Assembly (NCBI GenBank): GCA_002305915.1 | Contig: DBRJ01000037.1 | Location: forward strand, 3,648-9,059 | Length of the DNA stretch: 5,412 nucleotides | From: Pelotomaculum sp. UBA1371 | Lineage (GTDB): Bacteria > Bacillota > Desulfotomaculia > Desulfotomaculales > Pelotomaculaceae | Reading direction: 5' to 3' | In this document: in pieces, positions 1 to 5,176 of the stretch | How positions within the stretch are numbered: position 1 is the first letter of the stretch | Layout: the number at the start of each line of letters is the position of its first letter | Notes under the pieces: generated by a model | Told to the model about the DNA's origin: nothing | What the model saw: the letters and a program-made list of their open reading frames with translations, nothing else | Databases searched by the model: none | Program-made: the position numbers and the translations under genes

Positions 1-368
1 CAACAGGGGTTGAGTATTAAATATTCTTTATATGCAGGGTTTCTATAGTTATTATTGTGCTATCATTAGTTTTTACAAGATTTTCTTAAGCATACCATTA
101 TGTTGAGTTGGTTATAACCATTTAATTATATTATTATTAAATGATATCTGTCAAACGTGATGGAAAATGTCAGGTATTTAGCTGCGCCTGATTTTTGTGA
201 AATCCTAGTAATATTAATAGGATTAATCATATTGTTACAGATAGATAAATGTTAATAATTGAATCTGCTGTTGTAGGTACAGTATTGACAGGTTTCGAGA
301 AAATGAGTTGAACAGTGAGTCAAAGAACCGTTCTCTTTCTTACAAAAAAGAAGTTTGAGGTAATATCC
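1..368. other. AT-rich leader region without a recognisable gene
   Basis: This stretch is clearly richer in A and T than the genes to its right and holds no reading frame that looks coding. A frame open from base 1 ends at a TAG at 46-48 and could be the last 15 codons of a gene outside the window, but nothing supports that. A 5-bp hairpin (170-174 with 187-191) followed by five T is a weak terminator candidate. A TTGACA at 285-290 has no good -10 partner at the usual distance. The last 50 bases lead into the small reading frame at 369. Confidence 0.5.
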
Positions 369-488
369 ATGGGGAAAAGGCAAAAAAACGTATTTGCAAC
401 AATAACGGGGGTTGGCAAAAGCATAGCACGGGATTTAATAGAAATGGGTTGTATAATTAAAGAAATGAGTCAAGAACCGGCCCCTTGA
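369..488 (+). pseudogene. Possible N-terminal remnant of a Cdd1-like helix-hairpin-helix protein (39 codons)
   Basis: An ATG at 369 follows a GAGG ribosome binding site (357-360) at 8 bases and opens 39 codons ending in TGA at 486-488. Residues 10-27 read ATITGVGKSIARDLIEMG, which fits the helix-hairpin-helix pattern (hydrophobic, G-V-G, K-x-x-A, L-x-x-x-G). From memory it resembles the start of Cdd1 ('pathogenicity locus') family proteins, where a similar GVGK-x-IA-x-DL segment is followed by a longer cysteine-containing domain. Here the similarity stops near residue 31, and the last codons (KEMSQEPAP) lie in the inverted repeat at 464-494. The simplest reading is a gene cut off after its first 30 codons. 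A genuine small protein or a chance frame cannot be excluded. A related sequence (GAGTCAAAGAACCG at 317-330 against GAGTCAAGAACCG at 467-479) brackets the fragment. Confidence 0.4.
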
Positions 489-494
489 CTCATT
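464..494 (-). terminator. Perfect 11-bp inverted repeat, probable terminator of the nitroreductase gene
   Basis: AATGAGTCAAG (464-474) and CTTGACTCATT (484-494) pair without mismatch around a 9-base loop. On the minus strand the hairpin begins 22 bases after the nitroreductase stop codon and is followed by TTTCTTTAATTAT, as expected of a rho-independent terminator. On the plus strand it is followed by CTTATTTATTTG, so it could also stop rightward transcription of the small frame at 369. The loop-side bases are GC-rich (CCGGCCCC). Confidence 0.6.
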
Positions 495-516
495 CTTATT
501 TATTTGAATCACCGGC

Positions 517-1023
517 TCACCAGCCATTGTGGTGCACCCTTGAGGCATCGTAGCGGGAGCGGATATGTTTTGTTTCAGCAGGATATCCCAAAGCAATCGC
601 CGAAATTGTAACTATATGTTCCGGTAAACCCAATAACCGGCCCATGGCTGCCACGCGGTCCTCCCTGGGATAGATTCCGAGCCAGCATGATCCCAATCCC
701 CTGGCCTGAGCAGCCAATAAAATATTCTGTGTTGCCGCCGCACAGTCCTGGACCCAGTAATTTATGCCGGGATATTTATTACAGGTCAGGTCGGCGCAGA
801 CAACAATTGCCGCGGGCGCCTGCTTCAACATTTGGGCATAATCATGAAATTCAGTGATTCCGTTGAGCAATGAACGTTCTGTAATGACAATGAAATGCCA
901 GGGACGTTCGTTTCCCGCTGACGGTGCGCACATCCCCGCTTCCAGCAGTTCAGTAATGTATTCCCCGGGAACTGCTTGATCCGTGTATTTCCGGATACTG
1001 CGCCTGTTAAAGATAGCTTCCAA
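517..1023 (-). CDS. Nitroreductase family protein (FMN-dependent)
   Basis: A 168-residue member of the nitroreductase superfamily: cytoplasmic FMN enzymes, usually dimers, that use NAD(P)H to reduce nitro compounds, quinones or flavins. Its substrate cannot be told from sequence. The FMN-binding signatures are in order: RRSIRKYT at residues 7-14 (phosphate contacts), APSAGNERPWHF at 33-44, the W-x-QDCAAATQNILLAA helix at 90-105, GLGSCWLGIYP at 109-119 and IALGYPAE at 143-150. The C-terminal HHNGW matches the usual H-x-N-x-W ending. The length is normal for the short single-domain branch. The start is a TTG (1021-1023) placed 8 bases after AAGGGGG (minus strand, 1032-1038). An ATG at 1026-1028 is out of frame. 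The gene is monocistronic, with its own promoter candidate near 1069-1097 and a terminator at 464-494. The family call is firm. Confidence 0.93.
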   Translation of the reverse strand: MEAIFNRRSIRKYTDQAVPGEYITELLEAGMCAPSAGNERPWHFIVITERSLLNGITEFHDYAQMLKQAPAAIVVCADLTCNKYPGINYWVQDCAAATQNILLAAQARGLGSCWLGIYPREDRVAAMGRLLGLPEHIVTISAIALGYPAETKHIRSRYDASRVHHNGW

Positions 1024-1068
1024 AGCATATGCCCCCTTATTTTTTAGGATTTATTACCATCAAGCAGC

Positions 1069-1097
1069 ATTATACCCTTTTTTACTTTAATCCTCCA
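1069..1097 (-). promoter_or_regulatory. Candidate promoter of the nitroreductase gene
   Basis: On the minus strand a perfect TATAAT (1069-1074) lies about 46 bases before the TTG start. The hexamer 17 bases upstream (1092-1097) reads TGGAGG, a poor -35 matching the consensus at three of six bases. It overlaps a small dyad, CTCC-A-GGAG (1093-1101). A weak -35 under a dyad could mean a regulator acts here, but the dyad is short. This is sequence pattern only. Confidence 0.45.
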
Positions 1098-1158
1098 GGA
1101 GACCGTTAAAAAATTTCTCAATGAAAAACAGACATATTCATGATTATAAATATTTTAA

Positions 1159-1186
1159 TTGCCACAAGACAGCGCCTGGATATGTT
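1159..1186 (+). promoter_or_regulatory. Candidate promoter for the adaptor fragment and TDT gene
   Basis: TTGCCA (1159-1164) and TATGTT (1181-1186) match the housekeeping -35 and -10 at five and four positions with a 16-base spacer. The resulting leader before the TTG start at 1323 would be about 130 bases. It would include an A/T-rich hairpin (GCAAAAA at 1257-1263 with TTTTTGC at 1270-1276). The rest of 1024-1322 shows only A/T-rich sequence. The call is weak, since such matches occur by chance in AT-rich DNA. Confidence 0.25.
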
Positions 1187-1322
1187 TACTGGTGGAAGGG
1201 TTATTTGTAAGTTTTGCTTATAACAAGCTCCAGTTAAAAAAAATTTTTGATAGAGAGCAAAAATGATCTTTTTTGCGTCTGTATGTTAAAGATAGTTTTT
1301 CCTTTGAAAGGGGCGTTGTGTT

Positions 1323-1652
1323 TTGCAGTTAAACTTGCAACGGTTACGAAACATTTCCAGGAAAAAGATGCTTGCCGGGGTGTTGATCCTTGGTATGATC
1401 GTGTCAGTGGTTGCGCTTAATATGTTCAGGAGTAAAAAACAGGAAGGCATTCTCGTTAATACCGCAAAGGCAGAGATTAAGCCCATCCAGGATAACGTTT
1501 TTGCTTCCGGCAGGGTGAGGTTGTGCGCCAAGCAGGAGTTTTACACTTTTACCGGCACTACAGTAAAGGAACTGAATGTATCACCCGGCGACAGGGTGAG
1601 CAAGGGGCAGGTACTGGGCCTACTTGAGAAGGGATTAGGGAGCGCAGCTTAA
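1323..1652 (+). pseudogene. Truncated efflux periplasmic-adaptor (HlyD/MacA-like) N-terminal fragment
   Basis: This frame of 109 residues has a basic N-terminus (QRLRNISRKK), one hydrophobic membrane anchor at about residues 16-33, then an extracytoplasmic stretch. Residues 79-102 (TTVKELNVSPGDRVSKGQVLGLLE) are the first half of the biotinyl/lipoyl-like fold seen in membrane-fusion proteins of ABC and RND export systems. Such adaptors normally run to 350-450 residues, with a coiled-coil hairpin, the second lipoyl half and beta-barrel domains. All of that is missing: after KGQVLGLLE the frame reads six unrelated residues and stops at a TAA. I found no continuation in other frames before the next gene. 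No ABC ATPase or permease follows. The start is a TTG 9 bases after AAAGGGG (1307-1313), the only in-frame start after an upstream stop at 1305. Expression is plausible but adaptor function is unlikely. Identity is good from the PGDRV-x-KGQ motif; the cause of truncation is inferred. Confidence 0.72.
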
Positions 1653-1673
1653 AAATATGTGAAAAATAGATTT

Positions 1674-1701
1674 GCCCCGGATTGCCAGGGGAGCTGTTTT
1701 T
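1674..1701 (+). terminator. Weak terminator- or attenuator-like hairpin between adaptor fragment and TDT gene
   Basis: GCCCCGG (1674-1680) can pair with CCAGGGG (1685-1691) across an ATTG loop, leaving one bulged A. Five T follow at 1697-1701. It lies between the stop of the truncated adaptor gene and the ribosome binding site of the TDT gene. It could reduce read-through into that gene or protect an upstream end. The stem is short. Confidence 0.25.
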
Positions 1702-1723
1702 GCAAATTAAGGTGAAAAGAAAA

Positions 1724-2683
1724 ATGATAGGTCTTATCAAAAGTTTGCCCGTGCCGGCAGCCGGGCTGATGCTGGGACTGGCGGCAGCAGGCAATTTAAC
1801 TGCGTCATACGGGATGATCTTCAAGGTTGTATTCGGCGTTATATCGGCTGTGCTGCTGCTGCTTCTCCTGACAAAAGCAGTATGTGCAACCGGAGTGCTC
1901 AGGGAGGATTTAAAAAATCCCGCCATCGCCGGTATAGCCGGAACTTTTCCCATGGGCATAATGATTCTATCCGGCTACATTCAGCCGGTTTCCCCTTTTG
2001 CAGGTTATCTGATGTGGATTGCGGGAATCCTGATCCACTGTTTTCTGATCATATATTTTACCATAAGATTTATACCGGGTTTTAGGGTACAGAAAGTACT
2101 TCCGGGCTACTTTGTGGTGTATGTCGGTATTGCAGCTGCAAGTTTAACAGCGCCTGTATTCAATGCCATAGGAACCGGCAGAGGACTATTCTGGTTCGGG
2201 TTTATTAGCTATCTGATTCTTTTGCCCATGCTCACTTATAGAGTGTTTGTAATAAAATCAATTCCCGAACCGTTGTTGCCCACCTTAACAATTTTCGCCG
2301 CCCCCGCCAGCCTTTGCCTGGTGGGATATTTAAAACTGTATCAGGAAATAAACATGACCATCTTCTGGTTACTGACTTTTTTAGCCATAATCATGTTACT
2401 TGCCGTACTTCTGTATTTGCCGGTAATGCTCAGGTTAAAGTTTTATCCCAGTTACTCTGCTTTCACATTCCCACTTGTAATCAGTGCCATAGCAATAAAG
2501 GACATTGACAGCTATTTAAGCAAAATGCATATTGATCTGCCCGCCGCGCTCGGTTACTTGGTTTATTTCCAAGAAATACTGGCTGTTATACTTGTTATTT
2601 ATGTTTTAATCAGATATATTGTTTTTATGTTATTACAACGTCCCAGGGTGGAGCCGCAAAACGTGCAAAGCGTATCCAAATAG
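1724..2683 (+). CDS. TDT (TehA/SLAC1-like) family transporter or anion channel
   Basis: This 319-residue integral membrane protein belongs to the tellurite-resistance/dicarboxylate transporter (TDT) family, whose members include TehA, Mae1 and the plant anion channel SLAC1. Ten hydrophobic helices can be placed, at roughly residues 10-28, 33-51, 68-86, 92-112, 128-147, 155-176, 183-204, 212-234, 243-260 and 277-304. Family-like segments are PVPAAGLMLGLAAAGN in helix 1, the NPAIAGIAGTFPMG entry to helix 3, FAAPASLCLVGY in helix 7 and YSAFTFPL at 244-251 before helix 9. That last segment resembles the AFTFPL stretch of TehA, which carries the pore-gating phenylalanine. The substrate is unknown; tellurite should not be assumed. 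The ATG at 1724 is preferred: AAGGTGA (1709-1715) lies 8 bases upstream and the protein then starts MIGLIKSLPVPAAG, as expected. A TTG at 1682 would add 14 residues without a binding site. The gene may share a transcript with the adaptor fragment upstream. Confidence 0.85.
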   Translation: MIGLIKSLPVPAAGLMLGLAAAGNLTASYGMIFKVVFGVISAVLLLLLLTKAVCATGVLREDLKNPAIAGIAGTFPMGIMILSGYIQPVSPFAGYLMWIAGILIHCFLIIYFTIRFIPGFRVQKVLPGYFVVYVGIAAASLTAPVFNAIGTGRGLFWFGFISYLILLPMLTYRVFVIKSIPEPLLPTLTIFAAPASLCLVGYLKLYQEINMTIFWLLTFLAIIMLLAVLLYLPVMLRLKFYPSYSAFTFPLVISAIAIKDIDSYLSKMHIDLPAALGYLVYFQEILAVILVIYVLIRYIVFMLLQRPRVEPQNVQSVSK

Positions 2684-2824
2684 CCGGTTGTATAGATGCA
2701 GTGCAGTGAAGGGACCTGATGACACAACTCAAATGAAAGTACCCTTAAGGACAGGGCTTTATAAAAAATGATGCCAGGCTCCAGGATCCCTGTGTACAAG
2801 CTCTATCTACGAACTTTATGCAAA

Positions 2825-2892
2825 CCCCTTGAAACAACTCAATTATAAATGCTCAGTCTCTTGCCGGAGTCAAGGGGCTTCTTTGTTTTAAT
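2825..2892 (+). terminator. Probable terminator downstream of the TDT gene
   Basis: CCCCTTGA (2825-2832) pairs perfectly with TCAAGGGG (2870-2877). The stem continues past a five-base bulge as CTC (2838-2840) with GAG (2867-2869), leaving a 26-base loop. The descending arm runs straight into CTTCTTTGTTTTAAT, a T-rich tail suited to rho-independent termination in the plus direction. It begins 142 bases after the TDT stop, which is far, and the loop is long. The GAGTCAAGGGGC of its right arm recurs inverted at 480-491. Confidence 0.45.
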
Positions 2893-3015
2893 AAGTATTA
2901 TTTTAGAGCCTGAAACTTTTTATGTAAAAAGGGGTTAATATAATATTGAAAGCCCCTAAAACCTTAATCCAGAAAAAGCCCTTGTTCTGTTAAAAGAGGT
3001 TCCGGATCGAAGACA

Positions 3016-3053
3016 AACACCGCTTTTAAGCTGAGAAGCTTGCAAGCGGTGTT
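3016..3053 (-). terminator. Long hairpin, probable terminator after hisF (possibly bidirectional)
   Basis: AACACCGCTT (3016-3025) pairs perfectly with AAGCGGTGTT (3044-3053). Inside it, after a symmetric two-base mismatch, AAGC (3028-3031) pairs with GCTT (3038-3041) around a six-base loop, giving 14 pairs in all. On the minus strand it lies about 100 bases after the hisF stop and is followed by TGTCTTC, a short and imperfect T tract. On the plus strand a T6 tract lies about 17 bases beyond. Its location between convergent genes favours a terminator role. Confidence 0.5.
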
Positions 3054-3153
3054 GCTTTAAGAACAAAATTTTTTCCATTCAGAGGGAGAATCGAGAGGTT
3101 TAGAAGTTTTTTCCGGTAGAGCTTTGCCGTAAAATTTCATAATCAAAAATTTT

Positions 3154-3906
3154 TTAAAACCCGTGCTCGTTAAGGTATTTTTTTAACTCCATGATCTTGA
3201 TTTCCCCAAAGTGAAAAACGGATGCAGCAAGAAGGATGTCAGCCTTCCCTTCCCGGGCGGCCTCCAGAAAATGCTCCATTGTGCCGGCCCCGCCGGAAGC
3301 GATCACCGGGATTTTTACCGCTTCTTTAATTCCACGGATTAGCGGGATGTCGTAGCCGGTTCTTGCCCCGTCGCGGGTTTTGCTGGTCGGCAGGATATAC
3401 CCTGCGCCCCTGGCTTCCGCTTCCCCGGCCCATTGCACGGCATCTTTACCGGTGGGGGTGTTGCCCCCGTCAATATAAACTTCGTAACCGGAAGGAAGGG
3501 CCGGGTTCCGGTCAACATCTATTGCCACTACAACTTTGGAAGAGCCGAATTTTGCAGCGGCCTGGTCGATCAAACCGGGATTGCGGAAAGCCGCACTGCT
3601 TATAGAAATGCGGTTGGCCCCGGCTTCAAGTACCTCTCCTGCATCTGATATAGATTTAATGCCTCCGCCTACGGTGAAGGGGATGGTTGTCACCTGAGCA
3701 ACCCGCCGGACAGCTTCTATTGTGGTCTTTCTTTTTTCAATGGTTGCGGTGATGTCTAAAAAAGCCAGTTCGTCGGCCCCGCTTTCACAGTAAATCCTGG
3801 CGCACTCCACCGGATCGCCCGCATCTCTAAGATTAACAAAATGAACACCCTTTACCACTCTCCCGTCCCTTATATCCAGACAGGGCATAATCAGAACCTT
3901 GCTCAC
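3154..3906 (-). CDS. hisF: Imidazole glycerol phosphate synthase cyclase subunit HisF (divergent)
   Basis: HisF is the (beta-alpha)8-barrel subunit of IGP synthase. In the cytoplasm it takes ammonia made by the glutaminase HisH and converts PRFAR to imidazole glycerol phosphate and AICAR in histidine synthesis. The 250-residue length is normal. The catalytic pair Asp11 (PCLD) and Asp130 (VVVAID) is present, as are Lys19, Asp51, the TVGGGI (78-83) and IASGGAG (202-208) phosphate loops and AASVFHF (227-233). Differences from the Thermotoga enzyme stand out: gate residues Arg5, Lys99 and Glu167 are Leu5, Arg99 and Tyr170, interface Asp98 is Asn98, Asn103 is Ser, and the usual LLTS-x-DRDGT loop reads LPTSKTRDGA. 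So it is HisF-fold and probably a cyclase, but may be a paralogue with another partner. The start is a GTG 9 bases after AAAGGGG (minus strand, 3916-3922). No other his gene is in the window. It lies 97 bases downstream of the radical SAM gene, on the same strand. Confidence 0.88.
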   Translation of the reverse strand: MSKVLIMPCLDIRDGRVVKGVHFVNLRDAGDPVECARIYCESGADELAFLDITATIEKRKTTIEAVRRVAQVTTIPFTVGGGIKSISDAGEVLEAGANRISISSAAFRNPGLIDQAAAKFGSSKVVVAIDVDRNPALPSGYEVYIDGGNTPTGKDAVQWAGEAEARGAGYILPTSKTRDGARTGYDIPLIRGIKEAVKIPVIASGGAGTMEHFLEAAREGKADILLAASVFHFGEIKIMELKKYLNEHGF

Positions 3907-4007
3907 TTACCCATTCCCCTTTCCTTAACTTAGCAACTGTGCTAGGGTTAATGTTTTCTCGATTTAAACTTTTAATTCCTCCATATGAATACGGGGAATC
4001 AGGATTG

Positions 4008-4925
4008 TCATATTAATTCTGAAGGTAGTGAACCGGGTACGCCTGTGCCGTCAAAGGGGGGCACGTAACATTCATCAGCTGCGGTCAGTTCCTGGACATA
4101 GCCTGATTCCAAACCCAGCTGGAGCAGGGTTTCCATCGCCTGGTTGTATTCCTGTCCGGTCAGGCGGCGGTTCAAAGGAGGGGTCTGTACGGCGCGGTAG
4201 GCAGGGAAATACTGGGCCATCAGACTTACATAAACCTCCCGGGGAAAATTCCCGGCAATCCACCGCAGCACCTGCTGGGTATCAGCCAGTTGGCCGGGCA
4301 GGATCAGGTGCCGGATCATCAGTCCTCCGGTCATGAGGCCGCCGGTATCAAAGGAGGGCAGGCCTACCTGCCGGTACATCTCCCGAATAGTCTGCGAGGC
4401 AGCGGCAAAATAATCCGGCGCGCCGGAGAACCGGGCGGCAGTTTCCTGGCCGGCGTACTTCAGATCCGGCAGGTAGACGTCCACCAGTCCTTCCAACTGA
4501 GCCAGCGCGCCGGCTTCCTCGTATGCGTTTGAGTTGTATACCACCGGTATCTTCATCCCGAGGGACCGGGCCTTTTTTATTGCTGCTGCGACCTGGGGAA
4601 TGTAGGGTGTGGGAGAAACTAGGTTGATGTTATGGGCGCCCTGTTGCTCCAGTTCCCTAAAAATTGAAGTCAGGGTGGGAATGTCCACCTCCCTGCCGAA
4701 GTGCTCCTGGCTGATCCGGTAGTTCTGGCAGAAGGTACATTTTAGATTGCAATGGGAGAAGAAAACGGCTCCGGAGCCCTGAACACCGCTCAGGCAGGGT
4801 TCTTCCCAGAAATGTAGGGCAGCCCTGGCCACTTTCGGCTTCAAAGGGGCACGGCAAAAACCAGTTTTGCCGGCGGTGCGGTCGACCCCGCAGTTGCGCG
4901 GGCAGAGACGGCAAGAACCAAGCAA
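4008..4925 (-). CDS. Radical SAM protein, COG1313/PflX-like
   Basis: This 305-residue protein resembles the pyruvate-formate-lyase-activase homologue PflX (COG1313), a cytoplasmic radical SAM family of unknown function. The SAM-cluster motif C-x3-C-x2-C is at Cys59, Cys63 and Cys66 (CNLKCTFCQNY). The N-terminal signature CRLCPRNC...GKTGFC places Cys5, Cys8, Cys12 and Cys24, a four-cysteine set that could bind a second cluster or metal. NLVSPTPYIPQV (101-112), VVYNSNAYE (128-136), DVYLPDLKYA (149-158) and MIRHLILPG (203-211) are typical barrel segments of this family, and the length is usual. YVPPFDGTGV near the end matches the family's C-terminal region. The start is a TTG 9 bases after a perfect AGGAGG (minus strand, 4935-4940). 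An ATG at 4942-4944 is out of frame. The gene is relatively GC-rich compared with its flanks. It is likely the first gene of a unit that may continue into hisF. The target is unknown, and no glycyl-radical enzyme is in the window. Confidence 0.88.
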   Translation of the reverse strand: MLGSCRLCPRNCGVDRTAGKTGFCRAPLKPKVARAALHFWEEPCLSGVQGSGAVFFSHCNLKCTFCQNYRISQEHFGREVDIPTLTSIFRELEQQGAHNINLVSPTPYIPQVAAAIKKARSLGMKIPVVYNSNAYEEAGALAQLEGLVDVYLPDLKYAGQETAARFSGAPDYFAAASQTIREMYRQVGLPSFDTGGLMTGGLMIRHLILPGQLADTQQVLRWIAGNFPREVYVSLMAQYFPAYRAVQTPPLNRRLTGQEYNQAMETLLQLGLESGYVQELTAADECYVPPFDGTGVPGSLPSELI

Positions 4926-4941
4926 TGTTAAAGACCTCCTG

Positions 4942-5008
4942 CATATGGAATCAAATCAAAATTGTTTTCCCCGCTTAACGTATTTTTTCCATGATACCAT
5001 ATGGAATC
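4942..5008. repeat. 11-bp direct repeat upstream of the radical SAM gene
   Basis: CATATGGAATC occurs at 4942-4952 and again at 4998-5008, 56 bases apart (between five and six helical turns). The first copy sits just upstream of the AGGAGG binding site of the radical SAM gene, and the second lies where a promoter might be. Each contains the palindrome CATATG. This could be a pair of regulator sites or chance; no regulator is encoded here. Confidence 0.35.
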
Positions 5009-5050
5009 GGCTATCGGTGATGCCCAATATTTTTTGCAGTTATAGAAAAG

Positions 5051-5059
5051 CCCCCCCCC
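5051..5059. repeat. Run of nine C in the divergent intergenic region
   Basis: Nine consecutive C residues, preceded by AAAAG, stand in the region shared by the leftward radical SAM gene and the rightward coiled-coil gene. The run lies about 39 bases upstream of the TATAAT at 5098. Homopolymer runs of this length can vary by slipped-strand replication and are also prone to sequencing error. Confidence 0.6.
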
Positions 5060-5097
5060 GCTGAATGCAAAAAAAGATCCCTGCGGAGTGTCACTAG

Positions 5098-5103
5098 TAT
5101 AAT
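5098..5103 (+). promoter_or_regulatory. Candidate -10 element for the coiled-coil gene
   Basis: A perfect TATAAT at 5098-5103 has no good -35 at 17 bases (5075-5080 reads AGATCC). A short dyad, AGTG-T-CACT, lies just upstream at 5087-5095. Transcription would begin near 5110, leaving a leader of about 67 bases before the ATG at 5177 but only about 16 before the ATG at 5126. Confidence 0.4.
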
Positions 5104-5176
5104 TTCGGAAGGAAAAACCGGTTTAATGTTTAATACTGTATATACGTTATTTGCGCGGGAGAGGAAGTCGTCGCCA

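Larger units (their letters stand above)
2684..3153. other. Convergent intergenic region with no recognisable gene
   Basis: This stretch lies between the 3' ends of the TDT gene and hisF. I find no reading frame with a ribosome binding site or recognisable protein. Two strong hairpins (2825-2877 and 3016-3053) are annotated separately. The first 140 bases hold only short pairings, such as CCCT/AGGG at 2742-2756. The segment at 3061-3153 is A/T-rich with repeated T6CC tracts. Nothing identifies a small RNA or riboswitch. Confidence 0.5.

Noticed and set aside
285..313. TTGACA at 285-290 as a promoter for the small frame at 369
   Set aside because: The -10 position 17 bases on reads TTGAAC, which is not convincing.
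825..1028. 67-codon minus-strand frame beginning at an ATG just upstream of the nitroreductase start
   Set aside because: It overlaps the nitroreductase in another frame, and the sequence is a low-quality shadow. The TTG frame carries all family motifs.
1682..1723. Upstream TTG extension of the TDT protein by 14 residues
   Set aside because: There is no ribosome binding site before 1682, and the ATG at 1724 has a well-spaced AAGGTGA and gives the usual N-terminus.
2599..2799. 66-codon minus-strand frame over the end of the TDT gene
   Set aside because: It has no good binding site, overlaps the TDT coding end and resembles no family.
3931..3944. TAGCA-ACTG-TGCTA dyad upstream of hisF as an operator or terminator
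   Set aside because: It has only five base pairs, no T tract in the hisF direction and no copy elsewhere, so it is too weak to annotate.
3972..3985. Strong GGAGGAATTAA binding-site-like sequence on the minus strand between the radical SAM gene and hisF
   Set aside because: No usable start codon follows at the right distance, so it is an orphan motif.
4657..4944. 95-codon minus-strand frame starting at an ATG overlapping the radical SAM binding site
   Set aside because: It is a shadow of the radical SAM gene; the TTG frame contains the cluster-binding cysteines.
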